A stretch of DNA of 64,000 bases from Leisingera methylohalidivorans DSM 14336 (GCF_000511355.1 NC_023135.1:3834838-3898837), one strand, 5' to 3'; shown: positions 1-8,703, numbered from the stretch's first letter. The notes: generated by a model not told the origin, from the sequence alone. Translations and numbers: made by a program.

Positions 1-1
1 T

Positions 2-106
2 GCCAAAGAGGGTCAGGAATTTGTGAAAAAAAATCCGGGCCTTGCTGTTGCCGGGGCCTTGGGGGCTGGTGTCCTGCTCGGATTAGCAATGCGCAGTCGT
101 TTCTGA
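2..106 (+). CDS. DUF883-family membrane-anchored protein, C-terminal end only
   Basis: Only the last 34 codons are in the window; the gene begins upstream. The visible tail reads EFVKKNPGLAVAGALGAGVL and ends in basic MRSRF. A KKNP or RxNP turn, then one glycine/alanine-rich helix and a basic end, is the signature of the DUF883 family (ElaB/YqjD of E. coli), inner-membrane proteins whose soluble N-terminus can bind ribosomes in stationary phase. That role is family knowledge and is not shown here. A strong terminator follows 26 bases after the stop, and several small stress-type membrane proteins lie downstream. Confidence 0.75.
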   Translation, partial: AKEGQEFVKKNPGLAVAGALGAGVLLGLAMRSRF

Positions 107-131
107 CCTGTACCCCCTACCTCGCAACCAA

Positions 132-161
132 CCAAAGCCGCGCCGTTTAGCGCGGCTTTGG
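132..161 (+). terminator. Hairpin terminator after the DUF883 gene
   Basis: A perfect 12-bp stem (132-143 with 150-161) encloses a 6-base loop. The T-tract is short (TTTGGCTTATT), so termination may be moderate, but the stem is GC-rich and placed directly after the DUF883 stop. Confidence 0.75.
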
Positions 162-286
162 CTTATTAAGCGAACGGCTCACACCAATTTCAGCGGGTAC
201 CAGTAACTGCAATTTGTCCCGAACCGGGAACAATCTTCCTAGGCCCGCGTTCCCTTCTCAGAGCAACAGACTCAAGGGAGCGAATT

Positions 287-472
287 ATGGAATATGGAAT
301 TATTGGCCTGCTCGTACTGGCTGCAGATATCTACGCAATCATTCAAATCCTGTCCTCGGGTGCCTCCACCGCTGCCAAGATCGTGTGGACACTCGTTATT
401 CTCATTCTGCCAGTACTGGGCTTCATCATCTGGTTGATCGCAGGTCCCAAATCCTCTGCTGCAAACATTTGA
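287..472 (+). CDS. Small PLDc_N-type membrane protein
   Basis: A 61-residue protein with two hydrophobic segments (about 3-22 and 32-52) separated by a short polar stretch. The second segment, VLGFIIWLIAGPK, matches the PLDc_N (PF13396) signature found at the N-terminus of cardiolipin synthases and as a stand-alone small protein. Stand-alone copies have no phospholipase domain and no established role. The start has an AAGGGAG ribosome-binding site 6-7 bases upstream. It is a single-gene unit between two terminators, the second at 494-528. Confidence 0.8.
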   Translation: MEYGIIGLLVLAADIYAIIQILSSGASTAAKIVWTLVILILPVLGFIIWLIAGPKSSAANI

Positions 473-493
473 CAGGTCTGCAGCCAACATGAC

Positions 494-528
494 GCGGCCT
501 GGCGTTCGGACGCCGGGCCGTTTTCTTT
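494..528 (+). terminator. Rho-independent terminator
   Basis: A 9-bp stem (496-504 with 511-519, one G-T pair) with a 6-base loop is followed by TTTTCTTT. It closes the small PLDc_N-type gene. Confidence 0.85.
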
Positions 529-597
529 CGATGCGGGGAACAAATAGCGCGAGCGCGCGTTTCCCCATTGAACACTGATAACAAGGAGGCAGATGAT

Positions 598-1035
598 ATG
601 ACCGTTCCGTCTGATTTGGAAACGCAGGCCCGTGCCCAAGCTGCCGATCTGAGCCGCAAGGCCAAAGTCGCAGTTGCGGACAAAGTCCGCGACACTGCTG
701 ATGCTGCGCAGTCGCAGGCCGCCCGCGAAGTGCAATCAACAGCCGATGCTGTTGGCGCCGCGGCCGAAGCATTTGAACCAGGCACCATGCAAGCGCAGGC
801 CGCACAGGTCGTTGCCGGCCACCTTGAGGACGCCGCCCACCGGGTTCGTGCCTTGGATGTCGAACAAAGCTTGCGGGATGTCAGCGCCTTTGCGCGCCGC
901 AACCCGCTGCTGTTTCTCGGCGGTGCCGCACTGGCCGGATTTGCCGCCACCCGTTTCCTCAAAGCAAGCGAACAGGGCAGCCTTGACACCGACCGCACAC
1001 AAATGACCCGGGAGGCCGGTTATGGCACGTCATGA
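598..1035 (+). CDS. Alanine-rich single-pass membrane protein, unknown function
   Basis: 145 residues. The first ~100 are hydrophilic, Ala/Gln-rich and helical (AQAADLSRKAKVAVADK), suggesting an amphipathic or coiled-coil region. An RRNPLLFLGGAALAGFAATR segment near the C-terminus is a single membrane helix after an RNP turn, as in DUF883-like proteins. I chose ATG 598 because AAGGAGG lies 8 bases upstream; a TTG at 568 has no such site. The gene overlaps the following holin-like gene by 14 bases and forms a three- or four-gene unit with it, the DUF3618 gene and the AI-2E-type permease. I recognise no specific function; the context suggests envelope stress. Confidence 0.7.
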   Translation: MTVPSDLETQARAQAADLSRKAKVAVADKVRDTADAAQSQAAREVQSTADAVGAAAEAFEPGTMQAQAAQVVAGHLEDAAHRVRALDVEQSLRDVSAFARRNPLLFLGGAALAGFAATRFLKASEQGSLDTDRTQMTREAGYGTS

Positions 1036-1423
1036 TCTGCGCCAAGTGCCAGAATTGTTCTCGGAAGCTCTCCAGCATTTCGCAGCGTTGCTGCGCAGTG
1101 AAGCAGAGCTTGCCAAGAGTGAGCTTAAGGAGAACGCCGCCCGCGCCGGAACCGGGCTAACCTGTTTCGCCATCGCCGCGCTAATGGCGCTGGCAGGCAT
1201 GCATGTTCTGGCGGCGGCGCTGGTCGCCTGGATTGCATCCTCGGGCCTGTCGGCCGGGTGGGCCGCGCTGATCGTCGGCGGCGGGCTGATGGCGGTTGCA
1301 ATGGGCCTGGTATTGGCCGGCAAATCGCGGCTTAGCAGCAAGGCGCTTTTGCCAAACCGCACCATCCGCAGTGTCAAGCAGGATGCCGCAAGCATCAGGG
1401 AGGCCGCAAATGCCCGCTACTGA
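1022..1423 (+). CDS. Holin-X-like (PF07332) small membrane protein
   Basis: 133 residues: a polar N-terminal helix (about 1-40) with LLRSEAELAKSELKE, two long hydrophobic segments (about 47-72 and 77-99), and a basic tail. This matches the 'phage holin family / Actinobacteriota Holin-X' family, common in bacterial chromosomes away from any phage. In such clusters it usually sits beside DUF3618 and DUF883 proteins, as here. No phage genes are nearby, so a lytic role is unlikely; a membrane-stress or scaffolding role is an inference. It overlaps both neighbours by 14 bases, indicating translational coupling. Confidence 0.75.
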   Translation: MARHDLRQVPELFSEALQHFAALLRSEAELAKSELKENAARAGTGLTCFAIAALMALAGMHVLAAALVAWIASSGLSAGWAALIVGGGLMAVAMGLVLAGKSRLSSKALLPNRTIRSVKQDAASIREAANARY

Positions 1424-2174
1424 AGATATCGAACAACGCGTGGACGCAAACCGCCGCCGGCTGGCCGAAACCTTGTCCGGCCTGTCTGGCACCGTTGCCC
1501 CGCAATCGGTGGCCGAACAGCTCTCGGCGGCGGCAAACGGCTATGGCGGCGAACTGGGGCGCCAGGCCATCACTGCAGCTAAGCGTAATCCCGCAGCCCT
1601 GGTGCTTGCAGGGGCCGGGTTGGCCCTTCTGTTCACCGGGAACGGCAGCAGCCGCCCGCGCACTGCTCCGCCGCCCCCCGCTGCCGTTCCCCCCGAGGCC
1701 GCCTTTGCCGGTTTCGACGCGCGTGTCGCCGCAGCTGATGCTGCCATCAAAGAGGAGATGACCGGTATGAGTGAAGAAAACCTCCGCGCTGGGAAGATGC
1801 GCGAGACATTGAATGCAGGCCTGGACGTCCTGCCTGCCGCCGCCCGCAAGCGCGTGCTGAAGGCGCGCACTGCTGCCCTGCAGGCGCAGGAGAAGGTCGA
1901 GTCCCATGCCGCAAAGGCTGGGGCACGCTCGCGGACGTTTTACGATCAGAACCCACTGGCCGCCGGGGCTATAGCGCTGGGTCTGGGCGCGCTGATCGGA
2001 GCATTGCTGCCCTCCACCCGTCAGGAAGACGAGATGCTTGGCGCGCGCCGTGATGCGCTGGCCGCCAAAGCCGAGGCCGCCTTGCGGGAGGAAATGGACA
2101 AATTGCACCGCACTGCCAGCGCCAGTCTTGACACGCGGCCATCCCGCCCGGCACCGCACACAGCCGCTGGCTGA
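1410..2174 (+). CDS. DUF3618-domain membrane protein
   Basis: 254 residues from ATG 1410, which overlaps the previous gene's end. The N-terminal ~45 residues (DIEQRVDANRRRLAETLSGL) are typical of DUF3618 (PF12277). An AKRNPAALVLAGAGLALLF helix follows at about 60-80. A second similar unit lies near residues 175-195 (DQNPLAAGAIALGLGALIGA), so the protein has two NP-plus-helix modules. The linker is proline-rich. The following permease starts 5 bases after the stop. The family's function is not established. Confidence 0.8.
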   Translation: MPATEDIEQRVDANRRRLAETLSGLSGTVAPQSVAEQLSAAANGYGGELGRQAITAAKRNPAALVLAGAGLALLFTGNGSSRPRTAPPPPAAVPPEAAFAGFDARVAAADAAIKEEMTGMSEENLRAGKMRETLNAGLDVLPAAARKRVLKARTAALQAQEKVESHAAKAGARSRTFYDQNPLAAGAIALGLGALIGALLPSTRQEDEMLGARRDALAAKAEAALREEMDKLHRTASASLDTRPSRPAPHTAAG

Positions 2175-2179
2175 CGGGA

Positions 2180-3211
2180 ATGCCAAGGATCCTGAAAACC
2201 ACGCTCAGCGGCCGAGGGGTGCGGGTGATGCTGATGATCCTAACGGTCATCAGCATCACAGCTGCATTGCAGCATGCCCAGCAGGTCCTGGCACCGATGA
2301 GCTTTGCTCTGGTGCTAGGCATTGTTGTGTCACCGCTTGCAGACAAACTTGCGCGCTTTGGCGTGCCACGGCTGGCGGTTGCCCTGTCCCTTCTGCTGGC
2401 CTGCACGCTGTTTGTAGCCACCGCAATACTGCTTATCGAACCCGTCGTGAACGCCCTGATCGAGGAGCTTCCGCGCATCAAGTCCGTCATATCTTCCCTA
2501 GTCGACCAAGCTTCTTCTTTGCTGCGCGGGATCGAGACGATCAGCGAGGAAATTGAAAACACTGTTGGCGCTGACTCGGTCGAACCCCAGGCTGCCATCC
2601 CTTCGGTGGGAAACGCCCTATGGCTGGCGCCCAGCTTTCTCTCTCAGGTCTTCATCTTCGTAGGCACATTGTTTTTCTTCACACTGACCCGGGACGACCT
2701 CTATCGCCTAACCGGTGCAATGTATGGCCGCCTCAAGCATGCCGATAAGGCTGTCGCCCGCTATTTTGCCGCCATAACCGTAGTGAATGCCGGTCTGGGA
2801 GTGATGACGGCTGCGGTTCTTATGGCCGCAGGGGTGGAGTACGCCGTGCTATGGGGGCTTGCAGCGTCCTTGCTGAACTACGTTTTGTACCTCGGTCCGC
2901 TGTTGATAATGATCGGACTGGCGATTGCCGGAGCACTGCAGTTTCACGGCCTGTATGCGGTTCTGCCGCCGATATTGTTCCTGTTCATTAACCTGACTGA
3001 GGCAAATATCGTTACCCCGCTGATGGTTGGCAACCGCATGGCAATGAATCCGCTGCTGGTCTTCCTTGCCATCATCTTCGGGCTCTGGCTGTGGGGACCG
3101 ATCGGCGCCATTGTGGCGCTCCCGCTTCTGCTGTGGCTGGGTGTGATGCTGGATCCACGCCACAGTTTGCCGGAGAAGCAGGTGGACGACCCGCTGGAGA
3201 AGATCCTCTGA
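2180..3211 (+). CDS. AI-2E family transporter (PF01594), inner-membrane permease
   Basis: 343 residues with about seven or eight hydrophobic segments: a pair at the N-terminus (about 10-60), one at 65-85, a periplasmic or cytoplasmic helical stretch (about 90-150), and a C-terminal bundle from about 160 to 325. The order and the PLLVFLAIIFGLWLWGPIGA motif are typical of the family, whose members include TqsA/YdgG-type exporters and Na+/H+ antiporters. Substrate cannot be told from sequence. It is the last gene of the unit starting at 598 and converges on the mechanosensitive channel gene, 45 bases away. Confidence 0.88.
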   Translation: MPRILKTTLSGRGVRVMLMILTVISITAALQHAQQVLAPMSFALVLGIVVSPLADKLARFGVPRLAVALSLLLACTLFVATAILLIEPVVNALIEELPRIKSVISSLVDQASSLLRGIETISEEIENTVGADSVEPQAAIPSVGNALWLAPSFLSQVFIFVGTLFFFTLTRDDLYRLTGAMYGRLKHADKAVARYFAAITVVNAGLGVMTAAVLMAAGVEYAVLWGLAASLLNYVLYLGPLLIMIGLAIAGALQFHGLYAVLPPILFLFINLTEANIVTPLMVGNRMAMNPLLVFLAIIFGLWLWGPIGAIVALPLLLWLGVMLDPRHSLPEKQVDDPLEKIL

Positions 3212-3256
3212 AGAACGGCCCCCCGCCGCTCCGGAAGTATTGGCGGCTGCCAGGCC

Positions 3257-4669
3257 TCACTCAGCCTGCTGCTGCGCATCCAGCAGATTTTCCCCGCCAT
3301 CCAACCCTTCACGTTCACGCTCTGCTGCTCCTTCAGAGGGTAGCTCAGCACGTGCTGGATCAGCGGCCTCTGGCAGATCGGAACTGCTGGCCGCCAGGCC
3401 GGACTGCCGGGTGCCAATACGTTTCGCCGGGGCGGCAGCTGTCTGGTCCTGTGCCCCGTCCAACCGAACCCGGTAGATAGGCTCGGGGAGACCGAAACCT
3501 GCGCCTTCCAGCGCCAATTTTGCGGCTCGGATCGCCTCGCCGCGCGCCTTGGCGAAATCCACCTGTGTCTGATCCACCCAGCCGGTAAAAGTCAGAATAA
3601 CGTTGGAATCCCCGACCTCGCTGACCCAGGCACCGACTTCGGGATCCTCGAGTACAAACGGCTGCTCCTCGAGTGCGGCTACGGCGGTGGACAACGCCGC
3701 CGCCAGATCAGCATCGGCATCCACCCCCAAATCGAAGCCGAAGCGGCGATGGGGATCGCGGGTGAAATTCACGATCCGCCCTTTAAAAACGGTGGCATTG
3801 GGTATTCGGATATGATTGCCCTCAGGAGAAATCAGGATGGTCGCCCGCGAAGTCAGCCGCGCCACCGTTCCCTGGTCGCCCTGGATGTCCACATAATCAT
3901 TCGGCCGAAACGGCTGGCGCAAGCTGAGCAGGATGGAGGCGATGAAATTCTCCACCGTGTCACGCACGGCAAAACCAAGCGCGAGGCCAACCACACCTGC
4001 CGCCCCGAGCACCGCTCCGATCAAGGCTGTTGCGTTCATGATATCCAGTGCCAGAACCAGTCCAGTCAGAATGAACAGGATACGCGCCACCGCGCGGTAA
4101 ACGTCTGCAATGAAAGGGTTGGGCGCCAGCCGGGTCCAGATGCCGATGCGCGTGGTCAGAAGCCAGCCCCCTGCCGCCACCAGCAAGAAAGACGTCACCG
4201 CGACCAGGAAGATGGGACCGTTCGCCAGCAGGTTCCGTGTGCGTGCTGCAATCCGGTCCACCGCTGGTGCCAGCCTTTCCTCGAGGGTGCCGCTGATTTC
4301 GGTTTCATTCTCTATTGCGACGACACCGGCCACACGGTTGATGATCTGCGTCAGCCGGTCCTGGGCCGCATTGTCAATCACTGGGCCGGTGGCACGGACG
4401 ACCCCTTCGGACACCGACACCTTCACGGCACTATATCCGTCAATTTCAGCGAGCAGTTTCTCTATCCTGCTTAGAATCGCACCATCGCGCACTGCCGCAT
4501 CGCCGACTTCGATCAGACTGTCGGTCTGCACCGGATCAGCCGCAGTCTGGGCTTTACCGCTGCCGCCCCCCAGGCAAAGTGCAGCAGTAACAACCACGCA
4601 ATGCAGAAGCGACTTCAGCCTCGGTCCTAGTGTCAGGATGCCTTTCAGGTGCTGCCGGGTGTAAGTCAC
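3257..4669 (-). CDS. Mechanosensitive channel of the MscS family with an N-terminal BON domain
   Basis: About 470 residues from a GTG at 4669; the frame stays open to 4813, so the start is uncertain. A hydrophobic leader (about 17-40, SLLHCVVVTAALCLGG) precedes a periplasmic BON-like domain (about 62-130, ending GVVAIENETEISG). Two or three membrane helices follow at about 150-225, then the MscS pore helix and beta domain: GAAGVVGLALGFAVRDTVEN and LRQPFRPNDYVDIQGDQGTV. MscS channels open under membrane tension to release solutes on hypo-osmotic shock. BON domains bind phospholipid or envelope material, so here the sensor may be coupled to the outer envelope (inference). The C-terminal ~60 residues are low-complexity. 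Confidence 0.85.
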   Translation of the reverse strand: MTYTRQHLKGILTLGPRLKSLLHCVVVTAALCLGGGSGKAQTAADPVQTDSLIEVGDAAVRDGAILSRIEKLLAEIDGYSAVKVSVSEGVVRATGPVIDNAAQDRLTQIINRVAGVVAIENETEISGTLEERLAPAVDRIAARTRNLLANGPIFLVAVTSFLLVAAGGWLLTTRIGIWTRLAPNPFIADVYRAVARILFILTGLVLALDIMNATALIGAVLGAAGVVGLALGFAVRDTVENFIASILLSLRQPFRPNDYVDIQGDQGTVARLTSRATILISPEGNHIRIPNATVFKGRIVNFTRDPHRRFGFDLGVDADADLAAALSTAVAALEEQPFVLEDPEVGAWVSEVGDSNVILTFTGWVDQTQVDFAKARGEAIRAAKLALEGAGFGLPEPIYRVRLDGAQDQTAAAPAKRIGTRQSGLAASSSDLPEAADPARAELPSEGAAEREREGLDGGENLLDAQQQAE

Positions 4670-5040
4670 TCTACAGGTCAATTCCGCATCCTCACGATCA
4701 AATCCAATACCGTTGCGCGCAGCTGCTCTGCAGGCGGACTGGCCATCATACAAAGGACATAAAGCAGAATCCCTGCTTTGAACACGCCTTGCGGCACCCG
4801 CACGGTGCACCATGAGACGAGGTGCACATCTGCCATCAAGCGCCCAAAATTACCTGAAGGTCCGCGGGGACCAGATCCCTGGCGCGCTCCTCTGGAAAAA
4901 TATGCCTTGCGACAGCTAATGAAACTCAGCGTTGAACTTGGAAGGTTGCGGATGGTCTTTTTCTTCTGAACGCATCAAGGCGGAACAACTTCCCCATCCC
5001 GCGCGTTGAGCTTGTGAACCCACAGCGCAGGAGGATGCCA

Positions 5041-5544
5041 ATGGCGATGCAGGAGACACGCGAACCGGCACCCGGAAGCATCAGCCTCTTACGCCACACC
5101 TGGGTGTGCCAAAAAGCAGCAAGCTCAGGTGTTCTCACTCCAAGTATCGCCTTGCGCACACTTGTTTTCCTGTTCCCTTCCACCACCGCCGGGGTGGCTT
5201 TGGCATGTATCACGCTGTCCCCCAGCGTGATGTTAGAGGACTCCCAAATACTTACAGGAGTGGTGCCGAAAGAAGCCGGTTCCATCCCGTTCGAGAAATT
5301 GCGCCAGGTGCTGGCGGCGGACAGAACGACGCTCGGCATCGCCGCATGTGCCAGCCTTAGCTTGGCCTTCTACTCCGCATTCAAGGCGGTTGGCCAGTCC
5401 AAGTCCGGGTTGGACTCGATGCATGGTTGCTCCCATTTTGTCGAGCGCCGCTGCCGATGCGGAATGGGCAAATGGTCGTGCCTTACGGCCCTTTTCCTTC
5501 CGCTTCCACCGCCATCTCAAATAAAAGGAGAACGTTATGGCTGA
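5041..5544 (+). pseudogene. Truncated YihY/virulence factor BrkB-family gene
   Basis: The reading frame starts at ATG 5041 with AGGAGG upstream and encodes 167 residues. Residues ~30-115 follow the N-terminal third of YihY/BrkB membrane proteins: a Pro-containing first helix (TLVFLFPSTTAGVALACITL), a polar loop ending in LTGVVPKEAGSIPFEKLRQV, and a helix LGIAACASLSLAFYSAFKAV. Family members run to about 280-300 residues with five or six helices. Here similarity stops near residue 120 and the rest is unrelated Cys/Arg-rich sequence running into the next gene. I read it as a C-terminally deleted relic that keeps its start signals. The family often sits with CsbD, DUF883 and similar stress genes. 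Confidence 0.6.
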
Positions 5545-5749
5545 ACGTCACAGATCCAAAGACGGACGCAAGGAAACCGACGAAGTGTTGGGAAAACAGG
5601 GCGGCGTAGCCCACCAGGGCCGCACCGGCGGCCGTCTGGCCCGCGACATCGGCACCGAAGACGAGTTGAAGCGTGCCCAGGAGAGACCAGCCGGGGCAAC
5701 CCGCGTTACCAAGTCCAAGGAACAGGAGGGCAGTGGTGATGGCAGTTAA
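5537..5749 (+). CDS. Small hydrophilic protein, unknown function
   Basis: 70 residues, strongly charged (Lys, Arg, Glu, Asp) with glycine-rich stretches such as GKQGGVAHQGRTGGRLARDI, and no hydrophobic segment. AAAAGGAG lies 8 bases before the ATG, a strong start. The end overlaps the start of the host-attachment gene by 11 bases, so the two are probably translated together. Composition suggests an intrinsically disordered, possibly desiccation or stress-related protein, but I recognise no family. Confidence 0.65.
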   Translation: MAERHRSKDGRKETDEVLGKQGGVAHQGRTGGRLARDIGTEDELKRAQERPAGATRVTKSKEQEGSGDGS

Positions 5750-6203
5750 GGGAATTCCATCCGGAGCTTGGGTGCTCATCGCTGACGGCGAGAAGGCATT
5801 GTACCTTGTTAACCAGGGCGATGAACAGAACATACACCTCACCGTGCGACGCAAGGAAGAGCAGGACAATCCAAAGGCGCAGGACTGGGCCGCAAGCCGC
5901 CCCGGCCGTTTCAATGACGGCCCCGGTGTGCAGCGCTCCGCAGTCGATGACACCGACTGGCACCAGTTGGAAAAGGCCCGCTTTGCCAAAACAGTGGCGG
6001 AAGACCTGTATAAAGCAGCCCATGCGGGAAAGTTCGATACGCTTCTGATAGCTGCCAGCCGCCCGGTGCTCAGCGCACTGCGTAATGAAATGCACCCCGA
6101 AGTGACCGAGAAGCTAATGCTGGACGTGCCGAAGGTGCTGACCAACCACCCGCTGGACGAGATCGAGCAGGCCATCCTGCGCGAGGCCGAAAACGCGGCC
6201 TGA
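5739..6203 (+). CDS. Host attachment family protein (baeRF/eRF1-like domain)
   Basis: 154 residues from ATG 5739 (AGGAGGG 9 bases upstream). The fold features are those of the Host_attach family (PF10116): an N-terminal WVLIADGEKALYLVN strand, a central segment with DWHQLEKARFAKTVAEDLYK, then FDTLLIAASRPVLSALRNEM and a C-terminal LTNHPLDEIEQAIL. First described from Agrobacterium plant attachment, these proteins are now seen as bacterial relatives of the eRF1 middle domain. The molecular role remains unclear. It is the last intact gene of this unit; a GC-rich hairpin follows 15 bases after the stop. Confidence 0.82.
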   Translation: MAVKGIPSGAWVLIADGEKALYLVNQGDEQNIHLTVRRKEEQDNPKAQDWAASRPGRFNDGPGVQRSAVDDTDWHQLEKARFAKTVAEDLYKAAHAGKFDTLLIAASRPVLSALRNEMHPEVTEKLMLDVPKVLTNHPLDEIEQAILREAENAA

Positions 6204-6218
6204 CCGTGGAACATCGCA

Positions 6219-6257
6219 GCCGCGGCGGCGTGTTCCAAACGAGCACGCCGCCGCGGC
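6219..6257 (+). terminator. Perfect 14-bp inverted repeat after the host-attachment gene
   Basis: Arms at 6219-6232 and 6244-6257 are perfectly complementary, with an 11-base loop. There is no clear T-tract, so it could end transcription through Rho or protect the mRNA 3' end. Confidence 0.6.
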
Positions 6258-6287
6258 CTACTTGCGATTTTCGTCTGAGTTCCCAAA

Positions 6288-6495
6288 ATGCATATGAGCC
6301 AGACTTCAACCGTTTCGCTGGCAATTGGACGGAACTCAAGGGCGCCCGCGTGCAGGCTTTCGAGATCTGACAGACGACGGGCTGGAGAAGGTCAAAGGCG
6401 AGCGTGAAAACCTGGAAGGACTGCTGCACCGGAAACTAAGAAAGACCACGGATGAAGCCCGCCAGACTGTCGACCGCAAGTTGGAGAGCATCTGA
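6288..6495 (+). pseudogene. Frameshifted CsbD-family stress protein gene
   Basis: Two frames together spell a CsbD protein. The first part, FNRFAGNWTELKGARVQAF, matches the family start (an NW..LKG motif) and hits a stop at 6368-6370. The second part, in another frame from about 6365, reads LTDDGLEKVKGERENLEGLL and continues to a stop at 6493-6495, matching the LTDDDL..I.G.R..L.G.. core. One indel near 6350-6366 would restore a ~65-residue protein. CsbD proteins are small general-stress proteins with no known biochemical activity. A genuine mutation and a sequencing error look the same here. Confidence 0.7.
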
Positions 6496-7099
6496 CTCAT
6501 CCCGCAGACCAGAAAGCGACGCCGCTGCCGGCCTTTGGAAAGGCCATAGGGCTTCCAAGGGCGACCTGAGGAGACTGTGCTCGCCTCAGGAGGTTGAGAA
6601 TCTCTTGAAGGCAGCACTTGCCAAGGGCAACAAACAACTCGCGGACCCCATCCAGCTTGAAATGTGGACATTCGCGCAATCTGATCCTCTTAAACAGTGC
6701 CTTGAGCGCCATGAAGCACATTCCGATTCCACGAACTGGTCAATTTGCTTTCCACGGTGGCAAGTGAGGCTTGGCGGCGGGTCAGGCTTGTGACGTTCAC
6801 ACTTGGCAACGCATTCTCGACGGGCTGAAATTTTTCCTGCAAGGTTGAGTCCAGCGTCCAGAGCTATGTCTTGTCAGCAAAGGACGCGCGGGCCAATGTA
6901 AAAGGCACCACCCTGTGTAAGGTTAGTTAAGACCGAAGCGCTTGTGTGCGCTCTGGCAACTGGCTGGCCACCCGAAGGTCTTGCCGTGGAGCGTGGAGAC
7001 ACAGTTCCATCCGGGCCTGATGGCATTTCTATCTGTATTGTATCGGCTGACAGAGTGCAGCTTGGCCGCTGGTTGGTCAGAAAGGCAGGCGATAAAGTG
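6496..7099 (+). other. Intergenic stretch without a recognisable gene
   Basis: About 600 bases between the CsbD relic and the lipoprotein hydrolase. I see short open frames but none with a ribosome-binding site or family resemblance. A 7-bp inverted repeat (CCTGAGG/CCTCAGG, about 6566-6592) is the only structure noted. The promoter of the next gene should lie near the right end. Confidence 0.4.
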
Positions 7100-8383
7100 A
7101 TGAGGCGCGTCTTGATAGCGATGATAGTTGCGACAATGGGCTGCGCTCCCAAACAGACGCAATTGTCGCCTCCACCCAATATTTACCTCAATGGAGAGGA
7201 GTACCCTGCTGGCGAAATTCCGGAACCGCTGCGCAGCATTGATCCGAAGTTATTCTTCGTAACCAACCGCCAGCCTGCGGGCAGCGGTGGGCAACGAGGT
7301 TTCTTTGGCAAACAAAGATCTGATTCCATGTTCTTTGGAGAGGCAACAGTAAAATTTGACGTCGCCGATTGGGACACCCTGTTGCGAAGGACCACCGGTG
7401 AAGAAAACCGCAATTGGACGCCTCTTACTATCGGCGATGTCAAGGAAGTCGTCCACTTCCTGCCATTCCCGCTGCCGGTAGACAGGAGGGGAGATACGGT
7501 AGAGTTCCAAACTGCCCCCCTGTTGACCTACCAAAAACAGGGCCGTGCCTTCAAGCAAGCCCTGAGCAAGAAACTTTCAAGTCAGAAGCAGGACAGTGTT
7601 CTGCTTTATATTCACGGCGTGAATAACACGTTCGACGAAAGCCTCTCGACACTTGCGAATTTGTGGCACTTCTCCGGGCGCAAGAGCCTGCCGCTGGTAT
7701 TTTCATGGCCCGCAGGAAACCCGGGAATATTAGGGTACTTCCGCGACAGCGCCGCAGGCGACTTCAGCGTGTTCCATTTCAAGGAGCTTTTGCGGCTGCT
7801 GGCGGAAGTGCCAGAGGTAAAGCGTATCGACATCGTTGCGCATTCCCATGGGTCGGATGTTGCGATGGACGGAATCCGCGAGCTTGTTATTCAGCATCGT
7901 GCCGCCGGGTTAATTCCAAGGCGCGCGATGAAAACAGGAACGCTGATTTTAGCCGCCGCCGACCTTGATGTCGGGGTGGTGCGTCAGCGCCTCGCAACAG
8001 AGCGTGTCGAGGAAGCCTTCGAGCAACTGAATTTCTACATCAACCCAAATGACTTTGCCCTTTGGCTCTCTGCGATTTTGACCCGCACCGTCAGGTTCGG
8101 AAAACTGCAGCGCGAGGACTTGGCTCCGGCTGAATTCAATTCTCTTCTGCGGGATGCCTTGGTCTATTTTATCAGGGTGGAGAATGGCGATAGCAGCAAC
8201 AGCCATACCTACTTCAGAAGAAACCCTGCCGTCCTATCAGACATAGTCTTGGCCCTGCGCACCGGCACAAAGCCTGGAAGCGCGTCCAGGCCGCTTGTTG
8301 ACCTTGGAGATGGGTTCTGGCTGCTGCCGTCGCACTATCCGGGCCCACGGCCTATCGACGACGGCTCCAGGTCGTCGCGTTAA
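7100..8383 (+). CDS. Alpha/beta hydrolase lipoprotein of the DUF900 family
   Basis: 427 residues from ATG 7100, where a lipoprotein signal (MRRVLIAMIVATMGC) has its lipobox cysteine at residue 15; an upstream in-frame extension lacks this logic. After the leader come LFFVTNRQPAG and ADWDTLL blocks usual for DUF900 (PF05990). The hydrolase core shows VLLYIHGVNNTFDESL (oxyanion-side strand) and the nucleophile elbow IDIVAHSHGSDVAMD (Ser in H-S-H-G). A later DLDVGVVRQRL block carries the likely acidic residue. It is probably attached to a membrane facing the periplasm. Substrate unknown; esterase or lipase activity is the family expectation. It stands alone, with no close partner gene. Confidence 0.8.
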   Translation: MRRVLIAMIVATMGCAPKQTQLSPPPNIYLNGEEYPAGEIPEPLRSIDPKLFFVTNRQPAGSGGQRGFFGKQRSDSMFFGEATVKFDVADWDTLLRRTTGEENRNWTPLTIGDVKEVVHFLPFPLPVDRRGDTVEFQTAPLLTYQKQGRAFKQALSKKLSSQKQDSVLLYIHGVNNTFDESLSTLANLWHFSGRKSLPLVFSWPAGNPGILGYFRDSAAGDFSVFHFKELLRLLAEVPEVKRIDIVAHSHGSDVAMDGIRELVIQHRAAGLIPRRAMKTGTLILAAADLDVGVVRQRLATERVEEAFEQLNFYINPNDFALWLSAILTRTVRFGKLQREDLAPAEFNSLLRDALVYFIRVENGDSSNSHTYFRRNPAVLSDIVLALRTGTKPGSASRPLVDLGDGFWLLPSHYPGPRPIDDGSRSSR

Positions 8384-8703
8384 GCTGGCACCATAACCGG
8401 CAACTGCAACAGCTTGGCGTCTTGGCCGGATTTGCTCACTGGCTTGCAGTTGTGAGTTCGTGGCGACAGTCCCGAGTGAAACAGGAGGCTGGTTGCAGCT
8501 GGAAGCGGGCCGGAAGGTGTTCGCTTTATCCGAACACGGCATTCCACCAGTCCGGTCGCGAAACCTATGGAGAAAGATGTTATGTCTACTCCGCCGCATG
8601 TGGCGGGATTTGCCTTCACTGAACTTTTGTGAAGGTGATTTGAGACGCCAAGCACACACTTGATCCCTCTTCCTCTTGCGGCAACAAAAGAAAGGAAACG
8701 CAT
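8384..8703 (+). other. Intergenic stretch before the first YcaC-type gene
   Basis: 320 bases with no convincing gene. The right end carries the AAAGGAAACGCAT leader of the downstream gene. I see no clear promoter hexamers. Confidence 0.4.

Noticed and set aside
1022..1423. Prophage lysis gene from the holin-like annotation
   Set aside because: No endolysin, terminase or capsid genes nearby; the family is common in chromosomes with DUF3618 neighbours.
6452..6793. Plus-strand frame after the CsbD relic
   Set aside because: Begins inside the CsbD relic in another frame, no ribosome site, composition not protein-like.
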